Origin: Devosia sp.
GTDB lineage: Bacteria > Pseudomonadota > Alphaproteobacteria > Rhizobiales > Devosiaceae
Assembly: GCA_030680995.1 (NCBI GenBank)
Contig: JAUXUM010000185.1
Location: 1 to 43,703 of the forward strand
Length of the DNA stretch: 43,703 bases
Reading direction: 5' to 3'
Shown: in pieces, positions 33,767-41,887 of the stretch
Position numbering within the stretch: the stretch's first letter is position 1
Layout of the letters: each line of letters opens with the position of its first letter
Notes under the pieces: model-generated
The model's input: only the letters and a program-made list of their open reading frames with translations
What the model was told of the DNA's origin: nothing
Databases searched by the model: none
Translations under genes and position numbers: made by a program

Positions 33767-35383
33767 GTGACCTGGCTCGCCGAGACCGCCATTCTCTCCC
33801 ACGGCTGGCGCCGCTTCCTGCTGCTGGTCGCCGCCGGCGCCATCGCCGCGCTCAGCGTGCCGCCGCTCTTCGTGTTGCCTGCCCTGTTCATCGGCCTGCC
33901 CATCTGGGTCTGGTGCCTGGACGGCGCCGAGCGCTATCGCGGCCCGCGGCGCTTCCTTGGCCCCGCCTTTCGCATCGGTTTTGCGTTCGGGCTCGGCTAT
34001 TTCGCCGTCGCCATTCACTGGATCGGCGCAGCCTTTCTTCAGGAGGGCGGCTGGTTCATCGTCTTGATGCCGTTCGCCATTCTCGGGTTGGCGGCGATCC
34101 TGGCCTTGTTCTGGGCCACGGGAAGCGCCCTGGCTCACCTCTTCTGGTCGGGCGGCGCCTTCCGCATCGTCACCCTCGCAACCTTTCTGAGCGCGGCCGA
34201 GTTCGCCCGCGGCCACCTGTTTTCCGGCTTTCCCTTCGACCTCTTGGGCTATGCGCTGACGGCCAATGACGAGATGCTGCAGCTCGCCTCCGTCATCGGC
34301 GTCTATGGGCTCACCTTCCTCGTTGCGCTCCTCGCCATGACACCGGCTCTGATCTGGCCGGCCGACGAACGCGGTCTGGTGCAACGGCTGGCGCCATTCT
34401 TCCTGAGCGTCGCGGCCATCGCGGCGCAGGTCGGTTACGGCAATTACCGGCTGTCGACGGTGGAGGTCACGCCGCGCACCGACATGCGGGTGCGGCTGGT
34501 GCAGCCGATGATCGTCGATCACGCCGATTGGACCCTCGCCGATCCGGCCAATATCATGGACCGCCTGATCTCCCTTTCCGAGAGCAGGCTCACACCCGCC
34601 GATCCCGGTCTCGAGGGCATCACGCATCTGGTCTGGCCCGAATCGGTCTTTCCGTTCTTCCTGACCCAGTATCCGGACGCGCTCGCCCGCATTGCCCGCA
34701 TGCTGCCTGCCGGCGCCTTGCTGCTGACCGGCGCGCCGCGCGAACCCATCGGGCGCGACGGGCTGCCGGAGGAGGACAATCCGGGCTACAATTCCATTCT
34801 CGCCATCAACACCGACGGCGAGGTGGTGATGAGTTACGACAAGTCACACCTCGTGCCCTTCGGCGAGTATCTGCCATTTCCAGAGTTCTTCCGGCAGTTC
34901 GGCATCCGCCAGTTCGTGCCCGGCACCAATGGCTGGGCGGCCGGCGACGGCCGCAGGCTGATGACCCCGCCCGGCACGCCGCCCTTCCTGGCGCTGGTCT
35001 GCTACGAAGCCGTGTTCCCGGGCGACATCGGCGATCCGACCCGGGCCCAGTTCATCCTCAATGTCACCAATGACGCCTGGTACGACGGCTCCATCGGCCC
35101 TGCCCAGCACGGCCATCACGCGCGCATCCGGGCCGTTGAAACTGGTCTGCCGATGCTCCGCGCCGCCAATACCGGGGCTACCATGGTGGTCGATCCGCTC
35201 GGCCGGGTGACTGCCCGGCTTGCCGAGCAGCAGGCGGCGGTGGTCGACGTCGTCCCCGCCGAGCGCCTGGAAGGGCAGACGATTTTCGTGCGCTTCGGGC
35301 ACTGGCCGTTCTTCGCCGCGTTGCTGCTGGGCCTGCTGGCTTCGCTCTGGAGCGCATGGCGCGACCGGCGGCACAGAGCATGA
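33767..35383 (+). CDS. lnt: Apolipoprotein N-acyltransferase
   Basis: 538 residues from GTG 33767 with GGGAG ten bases upstream. Several N-terminal membrane segments (to about 200) and one at the end frame a periplasmic nitrilase domain. The expected triad is Glu292 (LVWPESVFP), Lys359 (YDKSHLVPFGEYLPF) and Cys412 (LVCYEAVFPGD), with NVTNDAWYDGSIGPAQHGHHARIRAVETG following. It transfers the third acyl chain onto the N-terminal cysteine of lipoproteins such as the two predicted in this window. The stop codon lies inside a repeat element. Confidence 0.96.
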   Translation: MTWLAETAILSHGWRRFLLLVAAGAIAALSVPPLFVLPALFIGLPIWVWCLDGAERYRGPRRFLGPAFRIGFAFGLGYFAVAIHWIGAAFLQEGGWFIVLMPFAILGLAAILALFWATGSALAHLFWSGGAFRIVTLATFLSAAEFARGHLFSGFPFDLLGYALTANDEMLQLASVIGVYGLTFLVALLAMTPALIWPADERGLVQRLAPFFLSVAAIAAQVGYGNYRLSTVEVTPRTDMRVRLVQPMIVDHADWTLADPANIMDRLISLSESRLTPADPGLEGITHLVWPESVFPFFLTQYPDALARIARMLPAGALLLTGAPREPIGRDGLPEEDNPGYNSILAINTDGEVVMSYDKSHLVPFGEYLPFPEFFRQFGIRQFVPGTNGWAAGDGRRLMTPPGTPPFLALVCYEAVFPGDIGDPTRAQFILNVTNDAWYDGSIGPAQHGHHARIRAVETGLPMLRAANTGATMVVDPLGRVTARLAEQQAAVVDVVPAERLEGQTIFVRFGHWPFFAALLLGLLASLWSAWRDRRHRA

Positions 35384-35443
35384 TCCCGAAAATGCCTGCC
35401 CCGGCGGAAGCCGGGGTTGCAGACTTTTCGGACAAGATCATGC
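35378..35443. repeat. Nested inverted repeat overlapping the lnt stop
   Basis: Outer arms: GCATGATCCCGAAAA (35378-35392) against TTTTCGG then, after four bases, GATCATGC (35425-35443). Inner arms: CCCCGGC (35399-35405) against GCCGGGG (35410-35416) with a GGAA loop. Elements with GCATGATC...CGAAAA ends are familiar dispersed repeats in Rhizobiales. The TGA of lnt is part of the first arm. Confidence 0.6.
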
Positions 35444-35487
35444 GGTAGGCTTTTGAGCATAGATTTCCCCAACCGACGCCGCGGGAC

Positions 35488-35503
35488 ATAAAGCTTTCTT
35501 TAT
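35488..35503. promoter_or_regulatory. ATAAAG-N4-CTTTAT palindrome upstream of metK (SahR-like box)
   Basis: Perfect six-base arms ATAAAG (35488-35493) and CTTTAT (35498-35503) in a GC-rich genome, about 95 bases before the metK start. I recall similar ATAAAG...CTTTAT operators for ArsR-family SahR regulators of methionine-cycle genes in alphaproteobacteria. The gene is S-adenosylmethionine synthetase, so the context agrees. No regulator gene is nearby. Confidence 0.5.
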
Positions 35504-35550
35504 ATTCGCTTGACCCAAGGCTCGCCGAGTGGCAGAAACTTGCGCGAACT

Positions 35551-35566
35551 ACGCGATTTTTCGCGT
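35551..35566 (+). other. Small hairpin in the metK leader
   Basis: ACGCGA (35551-35556) and TCGCGT (35561-35566) pair around TTTT and are followed by TTTGGGG and AATTTTT. It is only six base pairs and sits 30 bases before metK. It might act as a leader structure; known SAM-II or SAM/SAH riboswitch cores are not recognisable. Confidence 0.3.
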
Positions 35567-35596
35567 TTTGGGGCAATTTTTAGGGGTCTGGCCGTG

Positions 35597-36850
<1,254 letters not shown>

Positions 36851-36852
36851 CC

Positions 36853-37560
36853 CTGGCGAAACCCCATCACCCCCTGAACGTTTCCGGCGAGCCGCGGGCT
36901 TTTTTCGGCCGCCGGTCGGGCAAGCGCCTGCACCGGGGGCAGGATGCGCTGTTCCGCGACTTGCTCCCGGAACTGGAGATCAAGCTCGGCGAAGGCCCCC
37001 TCGAGCCCACGGCGCTGTTCCCGGAGGCCGATGGCTTCGTGCTCGAGATCGGCTATGGCGGCGGCGAGCATCTGGCGCGGCAGGCGCGCGAGCGTCCACG
37101 CACCGGCTTCATTGGCTGCGAGGTGTTTTCGGGCGGCATCGCCAAGCTGGTGCAGCAGATCGATGCCGCGGGGCTCAGGAATGTCCGCCTCTACACCGAT
37201 GACGCGCTGAAGCTGATTTCCAGGCTGCCCGACGCCTCGATCGATGAGGCGTTCCTGCTCTATCCCGATCCCTGGCCCAAGACGCGGCACCACAAGCGCC
37301 GCTTCGTTTCGCCGACCACGCTGGGCGAGCTGGCCCGTGTGCTCAAGCCGGGGGCGAACTTCAACTTCGCCACCGACATCGAGGATTACGCCAGCTGGAC
37401 GCTCGCCCATGTCCTGCGCTCTGCGGATTTCACTTTCGCGCCTGCGCATCCGGGCGCCTGGCACGAGCCCTATCCCGGCTGGGAGCCGACGCGTTACGAG
37501 GAAAAAGCGCGTCGTGAGGGGCGGTTGACGAGCTTTTATCTGAGCTTTGCGCGGCGCTGA
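36853..37560 (+). CDS. trmB: tRNA (guanine-N7-)-methyltransferase TrmB, proposed CTG start
   Basis: 235 residues if CTG 36853 is used. Motifs: RAFFGRRSGK (near 15-24), VLEIGYGGGEHLA, GCEVFSGGIAKLV, LYPDPWPKTRHHKRRF and the end RLTSFYLSF. It methylates N7 of G46 in tRNA using the product of metK. In this frame no ATG, GTG or TTG occurs before TTG 36961, which would remove the conserved FFGRR segment. CTG-GCG-AAA looks like an ATG-GCG-AAA start with one base changed, two bases after the metK stop, with GAAGG ten bases upstream. Confidence 0.85.
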   Translation: MAKPHHPLNVSGEPRAFFGRRSGKRLHRGQDALFRDLLPELEIKLGEGPLEPTALFPEADGFVLEIGYGGGEHLARQARERPRTGFIGCEVFSGGIAKLVQQIDAAGLRNVRLYTDDALKLISRLPDASIDEAFLLYPDPWPKTRHHKRRFVSPTTLGELARVLKPGANFNFATDIEDYASWTLAHVLRSADFTFAPAHPGAWHEPYPGWEPTRYEEKARREGRLTSFYLSFARR

Positions 37561-37627
37561 CGGGCGGCCGCCGTCCGTACGGAGTCCGCGCCGCCCGGGA
37601 AAGGCAGGCGCGGATACGCGCGCTGGA

Positions 37628-37666
37628 ACAGGGACCCCGGAAGTCTCGGACTACTCGGGTCCCTGT
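37628..37666. terminator. Large hairpin between convergent trmB and the aldo/keto reductase
   Basis: ACAGGGACCC (37628-37637) pairs perfectly with GGGTCCCTGT (37657-37666); the 19-base loop holds a second small stem AGTC/GACT. No T-run follows on either strand. It may be a bidirectional, factor-assisted terminator or a stable RNA structure. Confidence 0.4.
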
Positions 37667-37690
37667 GGCAAGACAATGAGCCGGAGTGCA

Positions 37691-37710
37691 GCTTCGAATC
37701 CGATCGAAGC
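37691..37710 (-). terminator. Hairpin just after the aldo/keto reductase
   Basis: GCTTCGA (37691-37697) and TCGAAGC (37704-37710) form a seven-base stem with a six-base loop, nine bases beyond the reductase stop. Without a T-run it is only a possible terminator. Confidence 0.4.
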
Positions 37711-37719
37711 AACGGCGCC

Positions 37720-38709
37720 TTAGTACCGTTGCGGGCCGGCCGGCTTGTTGCCGAGGATGGTCTCGATCTTTCCTACTACCTCGGCCGTGAGCTTGCCCTT
37801 GTGCTGGAGCGCGGCAAGGTTGTCGGTCAACTGGGTGGGGCGCGAGGCCCCAAGGATCACCGTCGAGACGTGCGGATTGGCGAGGCACCAGAGCAACGCC
37901 AGATGCGTGAGCGAGATGCCGATCCCGTCGGCGAGTGACTGCAGCTCGCGGGTCTTGCGCAGCTTCTCGAGGCCAAGCTCGGTGTTGAGGCTGTCGCGAA
38001 GCCACTCATAGCCGGGCAGGCTCATCCGGCTGTCCGCCGGGATGCCCTGGCTGTATTTGCCGGTGAGGATGCCCGAGGCGAGCGGCGACCAGATCGTGGT
38101 GCCGAGTCCGAGGAGGTCGTAGACCGGCAAGTAGTCGGACTCGACCTTCTGCCGCTCGAACATGTTGTACTGCGGCTGTTCCATGGTCGGCGGGGTAAGT
38201 CCGCGCGAACGGGCGACGCCCCAGGCTTCGGTCAATTGCTGGGCGGTCCATTCGGACGTGCCCCAGTAGAGGATCTTGCCCTGCGTCACGAGGTTATGCA
38301 TCGCCCACACGGTTTCCTCGATCGGGGTGTCGACGTCGGGGCGATGGCAGAAATAGAGGTCGAGATAGTCGACCTTGAGGCGCTTGAGCGCGGCGTGGCA
38401 GGCCTCGGTCACGTGCTTGCGGCTGAGCCCTTTCTGGTTGGGCTTGTCGCCGCCCCAGAACACCTTGGATGAAACCAGGAAGGTGTCGCGCGGCCATTTG
38501 AGCGCGCTCAGCACCTCGCCCATCACCGTCTCGGCGGCGCCCCGTTCATAACCTTCGGCATTGTCGAAGAAGTTGATGCCGTTGTCATAGGCCAGCGCCA
38601 TCAGCTCGGTCGCATCCTTCACCTGCGCCTGTTTGGCGAAGGTCACCCAGGCGCCGAAGGAGAATTCGCTGACTAGGAGGCCCGATTTGCCGAGGCGCCG
38701 ATATTCCAT
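37720..38709 (-). CDS. Aldo/keto reductase (Kv-beta-like)
   Basis: 329 residues from ATG 38709. The start MEYRRLGKSGLLVSEFSFGAWVTF and the length fit the subgroup related to potassium-channel beta subunits. The tetrad is Asp49, Tyr54 (FFDNAEGYERG), Lys82 (VSSKVFW) and His122 (FCHRPDVDTPIEET). Also WGTSEWTAQQ, YNMFERQKVE, SPLASGILTGKY and VILGASRPTQLTDNL, which hold NADP. It reduces aldehydes or ketones; the substrate is unknown. It interrupts the otherwise one-directional metK-trmB/rimP-nusA region on the other strand. Confidence 0.9.
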   Translation of the reverse strand: MEYRRLGKSGLLVSEFSFGAWVTFAKQAQVKDATELMALAYDNGINFFDNAEGYERGAAETVMGEVLSALKWPRDTFLVSSKVFWGGDKPNQKGLSRKHVTEACHAALKRLKVDYLDLYFCHRPDVDTPIEETVWAMHNLVTQGKILYWGTSEWTAQQLTEAWGVARSRGLTPPTMEQPQYNMFERQKVESDYLPVYDLLGLGTTIWSPLASGILTGKYSQGIPADSRMSLPGYEWLRDSLNTELGLEKLRKTRELQSLADGIGISLTHLALLWCLANPHVSTVILGASRPTQLTDNLAALQHKGKLTAEVVGKIETILGNKPAGPQRY

Positions 38710-38747
38710 TTGGAGAATCCATTATTGTGGGGAGGGAGAAGGCGCCT

Positions 38748-38776
38748 GATCTAGCAGAGCCTCGCCCCGGCGACAA
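38748..38776 (-). promoter_or_regulatory. Candidate promoter of the aldo/keto reductase
   Basis: On the minus strand TTGTCG (38776-38771), 17 bases, TAGATC (38753-38748). Both boxes are partial matches. The leader before ATG 38709 would be about 32 bases. Confidence 0.3.
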
Positions 38777-38795
38777 AGGGCATTCGTCAGGTCGT

Positions 38796-38854
38796 CCCCC
38801 ACTCCGGCGCTACGCTCCGACCCTGCCCGCAAGGGGGAGAGAGACGCAAGAACC
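38796..38854 (+). repeat. Second copy of the dispersed CCCxxCCCxCAAGGGGGAG element
   Basis: It aligns along its whole length with 5373-5432: CCCCCACTCCGGCGCT, CGACCCTGCCCGCAAGGGGG and GAGACGCAAGAACC, with a one-base gap and a handful of differences. It ends nine bases before the -35 box of the rimP promoter. Confidence 0.7.
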
Positions 38855-38862
38855 TCGCTCCC

Positions 38863-38891
38863 TTGCACGCAAACCCCATCGGCGCTATATA
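38863..38891 (+). promoter_or_regulatory. Promoter of rimP-nusA-ylxR-infB
   Basis: TTGCAC (38863-38868), exactly 17 bases, TATATA (38886-38891), in a GC-rich context. Transcription would start near 38898, giving a leader of about 95 bases that contains the hairpin at 38919. Confidence 0.6.
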
Positions 38892-38918
38892 AGTCTCAAC
38901 ATCATTGGCTCTCTTGGA

Positions 38919-38950
38919 GAGTGGGTGCCGCCTGGCCCCGCTCTTTTTTG
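38919..38950 (+). terminator. Intrinsic terminator/attenuator in the rimP leader
   Basis: GAGTGGG (38919-38925) pairs with CCCGCTC (38937-38943, one G-U), extended inside by GCC/GGC, and is followed at once by six Ts (38944-38949). An alternative stem CTCTC/GAGAG (38909-38921) shares its 5' arm and would disrupt it. This is the layout of an attenuator. A conserved rimP leader RNA is known from Rhizobiales, and this may be that element; I cannot align it here. Confidence 0.6.
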
Positions 38951-38992
38951 TTACCCCGGAGCGGCCGCGACGGCAGAAGGAACTGGACTGGC

Positions 38993-39619
38993 GTGGGCGA
39001 AAAATTCGACCTCACCGAACGACGCTACATCAAGGAAACCGGCCTCGAGGCGCGGATCGCCGCCATCGTTGAGCCGGTCGCCAATGATCTGGGCTATGCG
39101 CTGGTCCGCGTGAAGGTCACGCCGGAGAACGGCTGCACGCTGCAGATCATGGCCGAGGATGAAAACGGGCGCTTTGCCATCGCCGATTGCGAGAAGCTGT
39201 CCAAGGATCTCTCGCCGGTGCTCGATGTCGAGGATCCGATCGAGCGCGAATACCATCTCGAAGTCTCTTCACCGGGGATCGACCGGCCGCTGGTCCGCGC
39301 CCGCGACTTTGCGGCCTATGTCGGCCATGAAGCGAAGGTGGAACTCTCCGACCTGATCGACGGACGCAAGCGCTTCCGCGGCACCATCGCCGCCGTCAAC
39401 GACGAAACAGTGACCATCCGGCTGCCCGACGCGCCCAAGGACACCGATCCCAATCACCGCCTGCCGCTCGCCATGCTGGCCGAGGCCAAGCTGGTAATGA
39501 CCGATGCGCTCCTCAATATGGCGCGCGGGCACCAGGCAGAGCACCCCATCGATGACGATGCGGATATCGAAACCATCGAGCTCAGTTCAGACGACGAGAC
39601 TTCCGAGGAGATTGAATAA
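38993..39619 (+). CDS. rimP: Ribosome maturation factor RimP
   Basis: 208 residues from GTG 38993, with AGAAGG at 38975-38980; the frame is open further upstream but runs through the leader hairpin. Motifs: GLEARIAAIVEPVANDLGYALVRVKV, CEKLSKDLSPVLDVEDPI and YHLEVSSPGIDRPL, then a C-terminal SH3-like domain. It assists assembly of the 30S subunit. The acidic tail (DDDADIETIELSSDDETSEE) is longer than in E. coli. nusA begins on the base after the stop. Confidence 0.94.
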   Translation: MGEKFDLTERRYIKETGLEARIAAIVEPVANDLGYALVRVKVTPENGCTLQIMAEDENGRFAIADCEKLSKDLSPVLDVEDPIEREYHLEVSSPGIDRPLVRARDFAAYVGHEAKVELSDLIDGRKRFRGTIAAVNDETVTIRLPDAPKDTDPNHRLPLAMLAEAKLVMTDALLNMARGHQAEHPIDDDADIETIELSSDDETSEEIE

Positions 39620-41215
39620 ATGGCCGTTAGCGCGAACCGACTGGAACTGCTGCAGATCGCCGATGCGGTGGCACGCGAGAAGTCGATCGACCGCATGATC
39701 GTCATCGAATCCATGCAGGATGCCATCGAGAAGGCGGCCAAGACCCGCTACGGCGCCGAGACCAATGTGCGCGCCGAGATCAATCCGCGCACCGGCGAGC
39801 TGCGCCTGTGGCGGCTGCTCGAAGTTGTCGAAAACGTCGAGGAATTCGGCCGGCAGATTTCCCTGCCGGACGCCAAGGCCCGCAACGAGGCCGCCAAGCT
39901 CGGCGATTTCGTCACCGAGCCGCTGCCGCCCATCGAATTCGGCCGCATCGCCGCCCAGTCGGCCAAGCAGGTCATCGTGCAGAAGGTGCGCGATGCCGAA
40001 CGCGACCGCATGTACGAGGAATACGTCAACCGCATCGGCGAGATCGTCAACGGCACCGTCAAGCGTGTCGAGTACGGCAATGTCATCGTCGATCTGGGCC
40101 GCGGCGAAGCCATCATCCGGCGTGACGAACTGATCCCGCGCGAGACCTACCGCTATGGCGACCGGGTCCGCGCCTATATCTACGATGTCCGCCGCGAGCA
40201 GCGCGGGCCGCAGATCTTCCTGTCGCGCACCCATCCTCAGTTCATGGCCAAGCTGTTCATGCAGGAGGTGCCCGAGATCTACGACGGCATCATCACCATC
40301 CGTTCGATTGCCCGCGATCCGGGCAGCCGCGCCAAGATCGCCGTCACCTCCTCCGATTCCTCGATCGACCCGGTGGGCGCCTGCGTCGGTATGCGCGGCA
40401 GCCGCGTACAGGCGGTGGTCGGCGAACTCCAGGGCGAAAAGATCGACATCATCCCCTGGACCGACAACATTGCCGACCTGGTGGTTTCGGCATTGCAGCC
40501 GGCCGATGTGGCCAAGGTCGTGCTCGATGAGCAGGCCGAGCGCATCGAGGTGGTGGTGCCCGACGAACAGCTTTCGCTTGCCATCGGCCGCCGCGGCCAG
40601 AATGTGCGGCTCGCCAGCCAGCTCATCGGCTGGGATATCGACATCCTGACCGAGCAGGAAGAGTCCGAGCGCCGCCAGAAGGAATTCACCGAGCGCTCGA
40701 CTTTGTTCATGCAGGCCCTTGACGTCGACGAGATGGTTGCCCAGCTACTGGCTTCGGAAGGCTTTTCCTCGGTCGAGGAGTTGGCCTATATCGATGTCTC
40801 GGAGATCGCCTCCATCCAGGGCTTCGACGATGAGACGGCGACCGAAATCCAGAACCGCGCCGTCGAATATCTGGCCGCCATCCAGCGCGCCCATGACGAG
40901 GAGCGCAAGCAGCTCGGGGTCGAGGACGAGCTTTACGAGATCGCCGGCCTCAGTGCGGCCATGCTGGTGGCGCTGGGCAAGGAGGGGATCAAGACGGTCG
41001 AGGATTTCGCCGGCTGTGCCAGCGACGATCTGGTCGGCTGGGTCGAGCGCAAGGACAGCGAGGTCAAGCGCTTCGAAGGGACATTCAAGGATTTCCCGGT
41101 GAGCCGGGAGGAAGCCGAAGAAATGATCCTGCAGGCCCGTCTGAAGGCGGGCTGGATCACCGAAGCCGATCTCGCCGGGCCGGCCGAGGAAGCCGCGGAA
41201 GGAGCGCCCGCCTGA
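39620..41215 (+). CDS. nusA: Transcription termination/antitermination factor NusA
   Basis: 531 residues. Domains in order: the N-terminal RNA polymerase-binding part (LELLQIADAVAREKSIDRMIVIESMQDAIEKAA), S1 (GEIVNGTVKRVEYGNVIVDLGRGEAII), two KH domains (GSRAKIAVTSSDSSIDPVGACVGMRGSRVQAVVGEL; IEVVVPDEQLSLAIGRRGQNVRLASQLIGW), and C-terminal helix-hairpin repeats (SVEELAYIDVSEIASIQGF, GIKTVEDFAG). NusA controls pausing, termination and antitermination. Its product may act on the leader of its own operon, as proposed in other bacteria. Confidence 0.97.
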   Translation: MAVSANRLELLQIADAVAREKSIDRMIVIESMQDAIEKAAKTRYGAETNVRAEINPRTGELRLWRLLEVVENVEEFGRQISLPDAKARNEAAKLGDFVTEPLPPIEFGRIAAQSAKQVIVQKVRDAERDRMYEEYVNRIGEIVNGTVKRVEYGNVIVDLGRGEAIIRRDELIPRETYRYGDRVRAYIYDVRREQRGPQIFLSRTHPQFMAKLFMQEVPEIYDGIITIRSIARDPGSRAKIAVTSSDSSIDPVGACVGMRGSRVQAVVGELQGEKIDIIPWTDNIADLVVSALQPADVAKVVLDEQAERIEVVVPDEQLSLAIGRRGQNVRLASQLIGWDIDILTEQEESERRQKEFTERSTLFMQALDVDEMVAQLLASEGFSSVEELAYIDVSEIASIQGFDDETATEIQNRAVEYLAAIQRAHDEERKQLGVEDELYEIAGLSAAMLVALGKEGIKTVEDFAGCASDDLVGWVERKDSEVKRFEGTFKDFPVSREEAEEMILQARLKAGWITEADLAGPAEEAAEGAPA

Positions 41216-41236
41216 GGCGGGGCGTAGCGCGACCCG

Positions 41237-41854
41237 GTGTCCGACACGGAACAATTGAGCCGGCAATGCTCGCTCACCCGTGAGGTGAAGCCGGTGGCCG
41301 ATCTCATCCGCTTCGTCGTCTCACCCGATGGCGAGGTGGTGCCCGATACCGACGCCAGGGCCGAAGGCAGGGGCGTTTGGGTGACGCTGGGCTACAGGGC
41401 TGTCACGGAGGCCGTCAAGAAGAAGGCTTTCCAGAAGAGCCTCAAGGCCAATGTCGGCGTTCCCGGCGATCTCGCCGATTTGACGCGGCTACGGCTCGGG
41501 CAGCGCCTGACGCAGGCGCTGAGCATGGCGCGCAAGGCCGGGCAGATCGTCACCGGCGCGACCAAGGTCAAGGCGGCGATCGAAAGCGGCGCGGTGGTCG
41601 CCCTGCTGACGGCAACCGATGCGGCGGCCGATGGGCGGCAGAAACTGGTGGGCTCGCTCAAGGGGTTCACCATGGCCGCGAAAGAGGCCGGTTTAGGGGT
41701 GGAAGACGTGCCCCACCTCGAATTGCTCGATTCAGACCAATTGGGTTTGGCACTCGGGCTGGAAAATGTGATACATGCTGCCCTCGTCAAAGGGGCGGCA
41801 GCCGAGGCGGCGTTGAAACGGGCGCAGAGACTTGCCCGTTACATCGCCAATTGA
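41237..41854 (+). CDS. YlxR-L7Ae fusion RNA-binding protein
   Basis: 205 residues from GTG 41237. The first 85 residues are a YlxR domain (SRQCSLTREVKPVADLIRFVVSPDGEVVPD and GRGVWVTLGY). The rest is an L7Ae/L30e-like domain (LSMARKAGQIVTGATKVKAAIESGAVVALLTATDAA). Firmicutes encode these as two small proteins between nusA and infB; fused forms are usual in alphaproteobacteria. It probably binds RNA, with no defined target. Confidence 0.88.
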   Translation: MSDTEQLSRQCSLTREVKPVADLIRFVVSPDGEVVPDTDARAEGRGVWVTLGYRAVTEAVKKKAFQKSLKANVGVPGDLADLTRLRLGQRLTQALSMARKAGQIVTGATKVKAAIESGAVVALLTATDAAADGRQKLVGSLKGFTMAAKEAGLGVEDVPHLELLDSDQLGLALGLENVIHAALVKGAAAEAALKRAQRLARYIAN

Positions 41855-41887
41855 CCTGAGATTTTCGTAGGAAGAGACGCGAGTTAC

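Noticed and set aside
35459-35596. SAM-II or SAM/SAH riboswitch before metK
   Set aside because: I could not find the conserved pseudoknot cores of either class; only a small hairpin is present.
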